Source: Nostoc sp. NMS2 (GTDB lineage Bacteria; Cyanobacteriota; Cyanobacteriia; Cyanobacteriales; Nostocaceae). Taken from it: a stretch of 40,496 nt of DNA. Location: positions 1 through 40,496 of the forward strand of contig NZ_JABXKH010000062.1 of NCBI RefSeq assembly GCF_017115105.1, read 5' to 3'. Position 1 is the first letter of the stretch; each line of letters begins with the position of its first letter. The notes beneath the pieces are model-generated. The model searched no databases and was not told the DNA's origin. It saw only the letters and a list, made by a program, of their open reading frames with translations. Position numbers and translations under genes: made by a program. This document shows, one piece after another, positions 31,567 through 40,313 of this stretch.

Positions 31567-32016
31567 TTACTCGTGCAACCAAGGGGTTATGTGTGGTTGC
31601 CAATTGACTAATTCTTCATCTTTAAACCATAGGGCTATTTCCTGTTGTGCGGTTTCTGGAGCATCAGAACCGTGAATCAAGTTGCGACCTATATTTATGC
31701 CAAAATCACCGCGAATCGTTCCCGGCTCGGATGTTAAGGGGTTCGTGGCACCAATAATCTTTCTGGCAGATGCAACGACACCATCACCTTCCCATACCAT
31801 CGCTACTACTGGGCTAGAAGTGATAAATTCTACTAGACTACCAAAAAAGGGACGTTCCCGGTGAACACCATAGTGTTGTTCCGCCAGTTCTTTACTGACT
31901 TTCAGGAACTTTAAACCAACTAGGGTAAAACCTTTAGTTTCAAAGCGACGGATAATTTCCCCCACTAATCCCCGTTGTACTCCGTCAGGCTTAATTGCTA
32001 AGAATGTACGTTCCAT
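31567..32016 (-). CDS. ndk: Nucleoside diphosphate kinase
   Basis: A 149-residue NDK that balances nucleoside triphosphates by passing the ATP gamma-phosphate through a phosphohistidine. [20 protein letters not shown] at the N-terminus and the active-site [12 protein letters not shown] with His115 are intact. I start at the ATG at 32016, which has GGGAG six bases upstream and gives the normal family length; another ATG two codons earlier abuts that site. Convergent with terC across an STRR block. Confidence 0.97.
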   Translation of the reverse strand: MERTFLAIKPDGVQRGLVGEIIRRFETKGFTLVGLKFLKVSKELAEQHYGVHRERPFFGSLVEFITSSPVVAMVWEGDGVVASARKIIGATNPLTSEPGTIRGDFGINIGRNLIHGSDAPETAQQEIALWFKDEELVNWQPHITPWLHE

Positions 32017-32257
32017 TGCCATCTCCCAAAGCTTAATAAAGTTTTTATCTTGTCATTAGTCATTTGTCCTTTGTCATCTGTCATTTGTCCAAGGGTTTTG
32101 CACTCTTGACTAATACTTCGACAACGCTCAGTACAAGTGACCAATGACCAATGACCAATCAGAGTTTATCTCAGAAATTATCCTTGGGTACATATACGTT
32201 CCCAAATGAATGCGTTAAATTGTTAAGTCGTGGGCGAAAAACAGAGGTTAGGAAGAA
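32017..32257. repeat. STRR heptamers with one 24-bp module, upstream of speA and ndk
   Basis: TTGTCAT/TTTGTCC-like units (32053-32090) and TGACCAA heptamers (32138-32160) flank a single 24-bp module at 32114-32137. The speA promoter and ndk promoter must lie at the ends of this 241-bp divergent gap. Confidence 0.75.
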
Positions 32258-34276
32258 ATGGGTGTTGAGTCAACTGCTACATCTGACGAGGTGGTACAAG
32301 TACCGTCCAATGGACAAAAATCTGAAGTGAAAAATCATAAGCAAAAGAAACTTTTACCACCTAGTACTACCACAGGAAGTTTACCTCGCTCCTGGAAAAT
32401 TGAGGATAGCGAAGCGTTATACCGTATTGAAGGTTGGGGACAACCCTATTTTTCCATTAGCGCTGCTGGTCACGTCACCGTGTCACCAAAGGGCGATCGC
32501 GGTGGTTCCCTAGACTTGTTTGAATTGGTTAACTCCATGAAACAGCGCAACTTGGGACTTCCGATGTTGATTCGCTTTTCTGATATTTTGGAAGACCGAA
32601 TTGAACGGTTGAATGCTTGTTTTGCTAAAGCGATCGCCCGCTACAACTACCCTGGCGTATACCGGGGTGTGTTTCCTGTCAAATGCAACCAAGAGCGGCA
32701 TTTGATTGAAGATTTAGTCAAGTTTGGCAAACCTCATCAATTTGGTTTAGAAGCTGGCTCCAAACCAGAATTAATGATTGCCCTGGCTGTCTTAGATACT
32801 CCAGGAGCATTGTTAGTTTGCAACGGCTACAAAGACCGAGAATACATCGAAACAGCAATGTTAGCCCAGAGACTAGGGCAAACACCAATCATCGTCTTAG
32901 AACAGATTGAAGAGGTTGATTTGGTAATTGATGCCAATCGCCAGTTAGGTATTAAGCCGATATTAGGAGTCCGTGCTAAACTCAGTACCCAAGGCATGGG
33001 ACGTTGGGGAGCCTCTAGTGGCGATCGCGCTAAATTTGGTTTGACGATGCCTGAAGTCATTGAGGCTGTTGATAAGTTACGGGAAGCTAACCTGCTCGAT
33101 TCTTTGCAGTTGATGCACTTCCACATTGGCTCACAAATCTCTGCCATTAATGTGATTAAAGATGCCATCCAAGAAGCCAGCCGCATTTATGTGGAATTGG
33201 CCATGCTGGGGGCGGATATGAAATACCTTGATGTTGGTGGCGGCTTAGGCGTAGATTATGATGGCTCCCAAACCAACTTCTATGCGTCGAAAAATTACAA
33301 CATGCAGAACTATGCTAACGACATCGTAGCAGAGTTAAAAGATACCTGTGCAGAGCGCCAAATTACCGTACCAACACTGATTAGTGAAAGTGGACGAGCG
33401 ATCGCTTCCCATCAGTCAGTGCTGATTTTCGACGTTCTGAGTACCAGCGATGTCCCCCTCGACGCACCAGAACCCCCACAAGAGGGAGAATCCCCAATCA
33501 TTAATTATCTTTGGGAAAGCTACCAATCAATCAACCAAGAGAATTACCAAGAGTTGTATCACGACGCGGCCCAATTCAAAGAAGAAGCCATCAGCCGCTT
33601 CAACTTAGGAATTTTACGCCTCAGAGAACGAGCCAAAGCCGAACGGCTCTACTGGGCTTGTTGTCAGAAAATTCTTAACATCACTAGACAGCAAGAATAC
33701 GTACCCGATGAACTAGAAGACCTTGAGAAAATCATGGCTTCCATCTACTACGTTAATATGTCAGTGTTTCAATCAGCACCAGATTGCTGGGCGATCGACC
33801 AGCTATTCCCCATCATGCCAATCCACCGCTTGGATGAAGAACCAATCCGGCGAGGAATTTTAGCAGACCTCACCTGCGATAGTGATGGTAAAATCGATCG
33901 CTTTATTGACCTGCGCGATGTCAAATCAGTTTTAGAACTACACACCCACAAGCCCGGAGAACCCTATTATTTAGGGATGTTCTTGAATGGAGCTTACCAA
34001 GAAATCATGGGCAATTTGCACAACCTATTTGGCGATACTAACGCCGTTCACATCCAATTAACGCCCAAAGGCTACCAGATTGAACACATCGTCAAAGGTG
34101 ACACCATGAGCGAAGTAGTAAGCTACGTTCAGTACGACTCCGAAGATATGGTAGAAAACATTCGCCAGCGTTGTGAGAAAGCATTAGAAGAAAAGCGGAT
34201 CACCCTAGCAGAATCTCAGCGATTACTGCAAACCTACGAGCAGAGTCTTAGAAGGTATACGTATCTAAATAGTTAA
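32258..34276 (+). CDS. speA: Biosynthetic arginine decarboxylase
   Basis: PLP-dependent decarboxylase of 672 residues that turns arginine into agmatine, the start of putrescine/spermidine synthesis in cyanobacteria. The PLP lysine is Lys142 in GVFPVKCNQ. Others are HFHIGSQ, the glycine-rich DVGGGLGVDYDG for PLP phosphate, SESGRAIASHQSVL, and the substrate site region DLTCDSDGKIDRF with YQEIMGNLHNLFGD. The N-terminal 45 residues are a variable, polar extension. A clear AGGAAG lies before the ATG. Divergent from ndk. Confidence 0.97.
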   Translation: MGVESTATSDEVVQVPSNGQKSEVKNHKQKKLLPPSTTTGSLPRSWKIEDSEALYRIEGWGQPYFSISAAGHVTVSPKGDRGGSLDLFELVNSMKQRNLGLPMLIRFSDILEDRIERLNACFAKAIARYNYPGVYRGVFPVKCNQERHLIEDLVKFGKPHQFGLEAGSKPELMIALAVLDTPGALLVCNGYKDREYIETAMLAQRLGQTPIIVLEQIEEVDLVIDANRQLGIKPILGVRAKLSTQGMGRWGASSGDRAKFGLTMPEVIEAVDKLREANLLDSLQLMHFHIGSQISAINVIKDAIQEASRIYVELAMLGADMKYLDVGGGLGVDYDGSQTNFYASKNYNMQNYANDIVAELKDTCAERQITVPTLISESGRAIASHQSVLIFDVLSTSDVPLDAPEPPQEGESPIINYLWESYQSINQENYQELYHDAAQFKEEAISRFNLGILRLRERAKAERLYWACCQKILNITRQQEYVPDELEDLEKIMASIYYVNMSVFQSAPDCWAIDQLFPIMPIHRLDEEPIRRGILADLTCDSDGKIDRFIDLRDVKSVLELHTHKPGEPYYLGMFLNGAYQEIMGNLHNLFGDTNAVHIQLTPKGYQIEHIVKGDTMSEVVSYVQYDSEDMVENIRQRCEKALEEKRITLAESQRLLQTYEQSLRRYTYLNS

Positions 34277-34488
34277 ATTGGGAATTGGGAATTGGGCATT
34301 GGGCACTTGTACTGAGCGACTTGTGCCGAGCGAAGCCGAGGTAAGTCGAAGTATTGGGCATTGGAAAGAGACAAGATGAGGCGGGAGACAAGGAAGAGAT
34401 TTATTCAATAATTCCCCCTTATCTTCCTTGTCCCCCTCATCTCCCTTGTCCATCTATCCCCCATGCCCCATGCCCCATTCCCCATTCC
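34277..34488. repeat. STRR block with a 48-bp module
   Basis: TTGGGCA/TTGGGAA heptamers, a reverse double module (34306-34353), more TTGGGCA, then the TTATTCAATAATTCCCCC block and CTTGTCC/CATGCCC units. It separates the convergent speA and NDP-sugar pyrophosphorylase genes. No coding signal. Confidence 0.8.
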
Positions 34489-35658
34489 CTAATTCGCGTT
34501 TGTCCCCAGCAATTCCTCTATCGCTTGTCGCTCAACAGGGGTGTGAGATGGTGGTATCTGACGAGCATCGGTAATTAGCCAGTCTAAAGCAGCCGCTTGG
34601 ACATCTATAGCGGCCCCAGTTTTATCTACGCAATAACGCCCAAACACTAGCTTATCGACTAACCTGACTCCTGGCCCTAAGCGCGACCATTCAAAAATCA
34701 CGCTATTTTCTACTGTTGCGCCACTACATATCCAACAATTGGGGCCAATCATCGCTGGTCCGACAATTTTCGCTCCGTCTTCTATTCTTGTCATCCCACC
34801 AATGTAAACCGGGCCTGTGATATCCACTTTGTCCCAATTTACGGCGACATTTAAGCCAGTATAAATACCAGGGGCGACTTCATGACCAGGAATTTGTACA
34901 TTTTTGATTTCACCCAGCAGTACACCACGAATCGCCCGCCAATAGTCTGGGACTTTACCAATATCTACCCATTCAAAGTCCATAGGAATGGCGTAGAAAG
35001 GGGCTTTGATTTCTACCAATTTAGGAAATAATTGGCTACCAATGTCATATTCAACACCAGAGGGGATGTAATTAAACACCTCTGGTTCAAAGATGTAAAT
35101 ACCTGTGTTGATGTTGGTGCTGAGGGCTTCTTCAGTTGAAGGTTTTTCTTGGAAAGCTTTGACACGACCATCTTCGTCAGTCACAACCACACCATAGCTA
35201 GAAACTTCTTCCTTGGGGACAGATTTTGTAATAATAGTAGCGATCGCCCCTTTAGCTTTATGCCATTTAACCGCCGCAGTTAAATCTAGGTCGATCAACG
35301 CATCACCGCACAATACCACAAAGGTATCATCAAAAAACGGTGAGAAGTCTTGGATGCGGCGCATCCCTCCAGCAGAACCGATTGCTTCCCCTACCAGTTT
35401 ACCGTCATCATCAATTTTGCCTTCAAAGGAATAGGCAATCTGCACCCCAAACCGTTGACCATCACGGAAATAATTTTCTATTTCCTCAGCCAAATGACTG
35501 ACGTTGACCATAATCTGGTCAAATCCATGTTGGCGTAACAGTTCTAGCAAGAACTCCATCACTGGCTTTTGCAGGATGGGAATCATTGGCTTGGGAATTG
35601 TATAGGTAATCGGACGCACACGAGTACCTTTGCCAGCCGCGAGAATCATGGCTTTCAT
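34489..35658 (-). CDS. NDP-sugar pyrophosphorylase (mannose-1-P guanylyltransferase-like)
   Basis: A 389-residue nucleotidyltransferase joining a sugar 1-phosphate with an NTP. The N-terminal GT-A domain has ILAAGKGTRVRPITYTIPKP, the diphosphate loop with the conserved Gly-x-Gly-Thr-Arg, LCGDALIDLDL for the metal site, FQEKPSTEEA and INTGIYIFEPEVF. From about residue 245 a left-handed beta-helix of hexapeptide repeats follows (VDITGPVYIGG, AKIVGPAMIGPNCWI). GDP-mannose or dTDP/UDP-sugar product cannot be decided by eye. It supplies sugars for envelope polysaccharide. Convergent with speA. Confidence 0.88.
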   Translation of the reverse strand: MKAMILAAGKGTRVRPITYTIPKPMIPILQKPVMEFLLELLRQHGFDQIMVNVSHLAEEIENYFRDGQRFGVQIAYSFEGKIDDDGKLVGEAIGSAGGMRRIQDFSPFFDDTFVVLCGDALIDLDLTAAVKWHKAKGAIATIITKSVPKEEVSSYGVVVTDEDGRVKAFQEKPSTEEALSTNINTGIYIFEPEVFNYIPSGVEYDIGSQLFPKLVEIKAPFYAIPMDFEWVDIGKVPDYWRAIRGVLLGEIKNVQIPGHEVAPGIYTGLNVAVNWDKVDITGPVYIGGMTRIEDGAKIVGPAMIGPNCWICSGATVENSVIFEWSRLGPGVRLVDKLVFGRYCVDKTGAAIDVQAAALDWLITDARQIPPSHTPVERQAIEELLGTNAN

Positions 35659-35889
35659 AAAAATTTATTCCTCAACCACAAGCCAGTTTACTTTCATCGA
35701 GTGATACTTAATCATCAGTTTTTATTTCTGCTCTAAGTCATCCCCAAAACAGGGATAACAGGAATTTAGCGGTTATTACAACCATCTATATACTTAGATG
35801 ACAAGCGATCGCTTATCTTTTCAATTTACTCGGATTTTGAGACTGAATCAAAAATCTGTAAATTATCTGTAGGGCTACTTTTCGCTTTT

Positions 35890-36720
35890 TTAGTTCATCG
35901 ACTGCTCAAAAGGTTTACTGGTCTTAGCTGAATCTGTAAGTAGCCGAACTTTAATCTCATGGTAAAACTCCTCTTGAAATAGCTCTACTTTCGATTGAGC
36001 CGAAAGTAGTAGTAGCGCCCAGAAAACGCTAACTAAATGACTGTGTTTAGACTCATGTCCAGACCCATTTTGGTTGAGAATCTTTGTCTGAGTCCACAAT
36101 TCTACAAGTTGTTCTAAATTCAACCAATTTTGTTCTGAATTTAGCTCTCTGGACGATAAATTCAACACTTGTTCGAGTTCTCCAGCTACTTCTGTCAGAT
36201 TTTCTTGGTGAGCTAACTCCAGCGCCTCCCGCATACTTTGAACACTAGGCAAACGTCTCGGACGGATAGGTTTGCTAACTTTTTCTACTAGTTTTAGCTG
36301 GTTTGCCATAATCTGCAATTGCTTAATTAACTCTTGCAGAGTCACCCGGCGCTTTGGTGGCGGCATTGCCGATGCACGACGACGCAATTGCCGTTCTAAT
36401 GGTAAACGAGGGCCATGATGTGATATTCCGTCTTCATCTTCCAGCATGGCATCAGCTAATACACCATCTTGAATATTTCCTACTGTTGACAATTGCATCA
36501 ATGTATTAGCTTTGAATAATACCAGCATTGATGCTGATAAAAATGCCTGTCCAGATTGAGACAAATCCGCTTCATAGCCTCTTCCTATTGACTCCGGTGC
36601 CATCAGTTCTAAGTAACGGTCAATCACCTCAATTACTTGGACATCCCAAGGGTCAATTTCTCCTTGTTCAGCTTGGTAAATCAGGAGTGTGATTGTTTCT
36701 AATAGCTCGGAAGCTTCCAT
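35890..36720 (-). CDS. scpA: Segregation and condensation protein A
   Basis: The kleisin subunit of the bacterial SMC-ScpAB condensin, which compacts and separates replicated chromosomes. The 276-residue chain starts with a kleisin helix (ELLETITLLIYQAEQGEIDP then WDVQVIEVIDRYLEL) and ends in a winged helix (VSVFWALLLLSAQSKVELFQ and EEFYHEIKV) that binds SMC. A charged linker (RLPLERQLRRRASAMPPPKR) separates them. I start at the ATG at 36720; a TTG precedes it by one codon. scpB is not in the window. Confidence 0.9.
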   Translation of the reverse strand: MEASELLETITLLIYQAEQGEIDPWDVQVIEVIDRYLELMAPESIGRGYEADLSQSGQAFLSASMLVLFKANTLMQLSTVGNIQDGVLADAMLEDEDGISHHGPRLPLERQLRRRASAMPPPKRRVTLQELIKQLQIMANQLKLVEKVSKPIRPRRLPSVQSMREALELAHQENLTEVAGELEQVLNLSSRELNSEQNWLNLEQLVELWTQTKILNQNGSGHESKHSHLVSVFWALLLLSAQSKVELFQEEFYHEIKVRLLTDSAKTSKPFEQSMN

Positions 36721-37145
36721 CAACGGGTTCTAAGTTAATTAATGAGAATCGAAAGACTATAAATTCAACAGTAAACTCATTGACTCTTGGCAAAGCGTGT
36801 ACTTTAGACATTCGCTTGTGCTTCTTTTAATTAGGAATTGCCTGCTGGCAGTATCCTCTGAAATTTGTAATCAATCACCATTGTGAATTGTGAGATCAGA
36901 ATGTGCAACTTTTGATATTGGGGATTGGGGATTGGGCACTTGTACTGAGCGACTTGTGCCGAGCCTGTCCTGAGCGTAGCCGAAGGGCGGAGCCGAGGTA
37001 AGCCGAAGTATTGGGCATGGAAAAGAGACAAGGGAGACAAGGAAGAGGGGGGAGACAAGGAAGAGACTATTCAATAATTCCCCCTTGTCCCCCTTGTCTC
37101 CCTCATCTCCCCCTGCTCCCCCCAGCTAAGAGCTCCCCTGCCGTC
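36721..37145. repeat. STRR block with the triple 72-bp module
   Basis: A 425-bp gap with no gene. TTGGGGA/TTGGGCA heptamers (36919-36938), then a triple nested copy of the 24-bp module (36939-37010, reverse), TTGGGCA, then GACAAGG units, the TTCAATAATTCCCCC block (37068-37083) and CTTGTCTCC/CCCCTGCT units up to the permease stop. The scpA promoter should be in the first 120 bp. Confidence 0.8.
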
Positions 37146-38231
37146 CTAATCAGGGGGCGGGTCATGAGCAATGGTGACAGTTGATACAAAATCACTCGGT
37201 TTGCCGCTCTTAATCGCATCAAAAGTGCCTTTAATAGTACCAGCAATGGGAACAGCAACCAGCGTTCCTAACAGCCCAGCAATCTCAAATCCCATCAAAA
37301 TAGCTACAAAAATCCAAATGGGATTCAGTCCGATAAAGTTGCCGAGTAACCTGGGAGCTAACAGGTTATCTTTAAGCTGTTGCATAAGAATTGCCGCGAT
37401 CGCAACTTGAACTGCTAACCACCAATTTTGCAGTAGTACTAAAATCGTCACTAGACCAATGCCAAGAGATGCCCCGATAAAGGGAATAAGTTCTGAAATC
37501 CCAATTAATATGGCAAACAACAGCGCAAAGGGTACTTTCATGATTAAGAAAATTGGTGTCAGGGTTAGCATCATGAATAGTCCTAGCAACAACTGACTAA
37601 GGAAGAAGTTCTGGAAATTTAGGCTTAAGGATGCGGTAAGAGGCTCTCCAATATTAGAGGGCAAAACATTGACCAGACCATACCAGACGCGATCGCCATA
37701 TAAAAGCATATAAAATGCAAGCACAATGACTAACACTACGTCAAGTAATCCTGATAACAGTGTCCCAGCAAATCCCACTGCCCCAGTAGCTAGCTGTTGC
37801 ACCAGATTCTGAATGTTGGCATTGATTTGACTGCTTACAACCCTGAGATCAATCGGCAAACGCCGTTGTTTTGCCAGCATCTCAAACTGCTCTAAGTTTG
37901 CTTGACTAGCGCCTAACCAATCAGGGATCTTATTTAACAGTTGGATTGTTTGGTCAATGATCAACGGCACTAGGGTGACACCCAGAATCCCAAACAGGGT
38001 TAATGTTGCTAGTAAAACTATGATTACCGCCTGAGTGCGCGTGATTTGGGCCCGTTCAAAGAATTTAACTGGATAATTTAGTAGAAAAGCTAAAATCGCC
38101 GCAATGCTCAAGACGGTAATGGGATGCTGGAAGTATCGAAAAAGCACGGACAGTAGCCAGACATTAAGAGCGATAATTGGACCGCTCAGACCATAAATTA
38201 ACAGGCGTTGAAGGGATGCCGAACGGCGCAT
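37146..38231 (-). CDS. AI-2E (PerM/UPF0118) family transporter
   Basis: A 361-residue membrane protein with about eight hydrophobic helices. Family marks are the opening helix pair after a basic N-terminus, the long amphipathic middle region (QTIQLLNKIPDWLGASQANL onward), and the conserved C-terminal half with ISELIPFIGASLGIG and LLAPRLLGNFIGLNPIWIFV. The family includes a putative autoinducer-2 exporter and Na+/H+ antiporters; the substrate here is unknown. I start at the ATG at 38231; a TTG three codons upstream is an alternative. It is divergent from pdxH. Confidence 0.88.
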   Translation of the reverse strand: MRRSASLQRLLIYGLSGPIIALNVWLLSVLFRYFQHPITVLSIAAILAFLLNYPVKFFERAQITRTQAVIIVLLATLTLFGILGVTLVPLIIDQTIQLLNKIPDWLGASQANLEQFEMLAKQRRLPIDLRVVSSQINANIQNLVQQLATGAVGFAGTLLSGLLDVVLVIVLAFYMLLYGDRVWYGLVNVLPSNIGEPLTASLSLNFQNFFLSQLLLGLFMMLTLTPIFLIMKVPFALLFAILIGISELIPFIGASLGIGLVTILVLLQNWWLAVQVAIAAILMQQLKDNLLAPRLLGNFIGLNPIWIFVAILMGFEIAGLLGTLVAVPIAGTIKGTFDAIKSGKPSDFVSTVTIAHDPPPD

Positions 38232-38357
38232 TTTATGCAACCTATTTTAGATATTTCTGAGAGAATTTGTAAAATTCTGGATGGTACTGATTATCATCAT
38301 AGATATTTTTACCAAGTATATGTATAAGTGTATCTGATAGCAAGGAAGTAAATCAAA

Positions 38358-39002
38358 ATGGACAAAATCGTAGCTGACCTCCGCAAAGACTACACCTTGG
38401 AAGGTTTGAGCGAACTCGAAGTAGACCTCAATCCTTTTATCCAATTTAAAAAATGGTTCGATCAGGCTCTAGCAGGTCAACTCCCCGAACCCAATGCCAT
38501 GACCCTTGCTACCGTCACACCAGATGGTAAGCCCTCAGCCAGAATGGTGCTACTGAAAGATTTTGATGAACGGGGCTTTGCTTTCTTCACCAACTACAAC
38601 AGCCGCAAAGGACAAGAACTAGCAGAAAATCCTCTGGCGGCTTTAGTCTTTTGGTGGGCAGAACTGGAACGTCAAGTTCGGATTTGTGGGTATGTAGAGA
38701 AAGTTTCCGAAACTGAATCCGACCAGTATTTTGATACTCGCCCTCCTAACAGTCGCCTGGGTGCGTGGGTATCTAATCAAAGTGAGGTGATAGAAAGTCG
38801 AGAAGTTCTAGAGCGACGGTTACAGGAGTTTTACAGCAAATATGAAAATCAAGAGATCCCCCGACCGCCTCATTGGGGAGGTTTACGAGTGATCCCTACA
38901 GAAATTGAGTTTTGGCAAGGACGCTCTAGCCGCTTACACGATCGCTTGCTCTATAGCCGTTTAGATAATGGCACTTGGAAAATTGAGCGGTTGTCACCTT
39001 AA
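38358..39002 (+). CDS. pdxH: Pyridoxamine 5'-phosphate oxidase
   Basis: FMN enzyme of 214 residues that oxidises pyridoxamine or pyridoxine 5'-phosphate to PLP. Conserved parts are [80 protein letters not shown] and the C-terminal [20 protein letters not shown] with the FMN/PLP-binding Arg and His. AAGGAAG precedes the ATG. Monocistronic; it follows a divergent gap of 126 bp with the AI-2E permease. Confidence 0.96.
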   Translation: MDKIVADLRKDYTLEGLSELEVDLNPFIQFKKWFDQALAGQLPEPNAMTLATVTPDGKPSARMVLLKDFDERGFAFFTNYNSRKGQELAENPLAALVFWWAELERQVRICGYVEKVSETESDQYFDTRPPNSRLGAWVSNQSEVIESREVLERRLQEFYSKYENQEIPRPPHWGGLRVIPTEIEFWQGRSSRLHDRLLYSRLDNGTWKIERLSP

Positions 39003-39206
39003 ACAATTCGTAGTTCGTAATACTTCGGCTACGCTCAGTACAAGTTCGTAATTCGTAATGACGCTTTCTACGAAACGCTCCCTGTAGCTTGCTTGTCTAG
39101 TAGGGGTACGCGGACTCGCTAATGTCTGTCACAAAACATAATTACGTTCGCGGAGCGTGCCGGAGGCTCTATTACGAATTACGAATTAGTAATTATGATA
39201 AATGCA
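39003..39206. repeat. STRR arrays interrupted by 24-bp modules
   Basis: TTCGTAA-type heptamers run from 39005 to 39057 and are interrupted by exactly 24 bp (39021-39044). A second, unrelated-looking 24-bp segment (39147-39170, TTCGCGGAGCGTGCCGGAGG then CTCT) interrupts ATTACGA heptamers. Between them is a further dispersed-repeat-like stretch. No gene is seen between pdxH and azoR. Confidence 0.8.
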
Positions 39207-39830
39207 TTACCACTGAGCGATCGCATCTTGAATTGCTGCCCTTGCTTCTGATAGAGATTGGGTACGGGCATCATCACCTTCGTTCAGGCTATTAGCGTTA
39301 ATAAATTGAATGTCTGTAAGCCCAATCAAGCCGAAAACCGCACGCAGGTATGGTTCTTGGAAGTCGTAAGCAGCGTAAGGAGATGTGGCGCTAAAGTCAG
39401 CGCCGCGAGCTGTAATAATCACCGCCTTTTTACCTTCGACTAACCCTCTTAAACCGCCTTGAGCATCTATAGCAAAAGTCCGGTTAATGCGAAAGATTTG
39501 GTCGATATAAGCCTTAAAAGTGGAAGGGATATTGAAGTTATACATTGGCACTCCGAAGATGTAGCGATCAGCAGCCAAAAACTCATCAATCAGTTCGTCA
39601 GAAATCCTAATTGCCTCAGTTAATTCTGGAGTATGGGTTTCTAGTGGTGAAAATGCCGCTGCAATCCAAGCTTCATCAACGTGAGGAATTGGGTGACGCC
39701 CTATATCTCGATAGGCGATCGCATCTTCAGGATGCGTTGCTTTCCAACTACTGACGAATTCTTTAGATAGTTCTCGTGAGTGCGATCGTTCAGCACGGGG
39801 GCTGGAATCAATATGTAGAATGTTTACCAC
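39207..39830 (-). CDS. azoR: FMN-dependent NADH-azoreductase
   Basis: A flavodoxin-fold quinone/azo reductase of 207 residues that uses FMN and NADH for two-electron reduction of quinones and azo compounds, protecting against thiol stress. NILHIDSSPRAERSHSRELS holds the FMN phosphate loop; GVPMYNFNIPSTFKAYIDQI and ITARGADFS complete the flavin site. I choose the GTG at 39830, seven bases after AGGAG; a TTG one codon earlier sits too close. It is divergent from an HxlR-family regulator, probably its repressor. Confidence 0.9.
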   Translation of the reverse strand: MVNILHIDSSPRAERSHSRELSKEFVSSWKATHPEDAIAYRDIGRHPIPHVDEAWIAAAFSPLETHTPELTEAIRISDELIDEFLAADRYIFGVPMYNFNIPSTFKAYIDQIFRINRTFAIDAQGGLRGLVEGKKAVIITARGADFSATSPYAAYDFQEPYLRAVFGLIGLTDIQFINANSLNEGDDARTQSLSEARAAIQDAIAQW

Positions 39831-39909
39831 CAAATATCTCCTGATTAGTTAAGATTTACTCTTTGACTTTTTTTGAGTCTAAATTCAAAGCATTACATCA
39901 GATACTAAA

Positions 39910-39952
39910 AGTAACTAGTTACTAAAGTAAAGTAGTTACTTTATAGTAACTA
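39910..39952. promoter_or_regulatory. Two candidate operators between azoR and the HxlR gene
   Basis: AGTAACTAGTTACT (39910-39923) is a perfect 14-bp palindrome. TAGTTAC (39933-39939) and GTAACTA (39946-39952) form a second inverted repeat with a 6-bp spacer. Both contain the half-site TAGTTAC/GTAACTA and lie in the 147-bp divergent promoter region, as expected for an autoregulated HxlR-type repressor. Confidence 0.6.
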
Positions 39953-39977
39953 TTGGAAAACTTTGGCGAACTTATCG

Positions 39978-40313
39978 ATGTCTGTCTCTAAAAATTCTGA
40001 TGCTTGCCCAATCAGCATTCTGATGTCTTTACTATCAGGCCCTTGGACAATGTATATACTGTGGGTGTTGTGTAATAGTGGGCCTACTCGCTTTGGTGCA
40101 TTGAAGCGGCAAGTAGATGGTATCTCTACCAAAGTTTTAACAGAAAGACTGAGGATGCTTGAGGCAGCAGAGATTATTTATCGCCAATATGAGCCGACTG
40201 TTCTACCCCAAGTAACTTACGGTTTGACAAAACGGGGTCAGGAACTTATTGAAATCCTTCATCAACTCAATGTACTTGCTGAACGCTGGTATGGCAGCGA
40301 ACAACGGGAATAG
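39978..40313 (+). CDS. HxlR-family transcriptional regulator
   Basis: A 111-residue winged-helix regulator of the HxlR (DUF24) group, which includes redox and quinone sensors such as YodB. The family start is clear: a Cys at position 10 (SDACPIS) followed by LLSGPWTMYILWVL, then RFGALKRQVDGISTKVLTER and the wing ending VTYGLTKRGQEL. In YodB the N-terminal Cys senses quinones and the target is an azoreductase; the same gene pairing here suggests the same role. I chose the ATG at 39978; an in-frame TTG lies 15 bases upstream. Confidence 0.88.
   Translation: MSVSKNSDACPISILMSLLSGPWTMYILWVLCNSGPTRFGALKRQVDGISTKVLTERLRMLEAAEIIYRQYEPTVLPQVTYGLTKRGQELIEILHQLNVLAERWYGSEQRE

Noticed and set aside
31345..31675. 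Ser/Pro/Leu-rich open frames in the repeat blocks
   Set aside because: They are translations of STRR heptamers, with no conserved protein features and no ribosome sites.
39911..39922. NtcA-type site GTA...TAC
   Set aside because: The spacing is six bases (GTAACTAGTTAC), not the eight needed for NtcA, and the symmetry is better explained as an HxlR operator.
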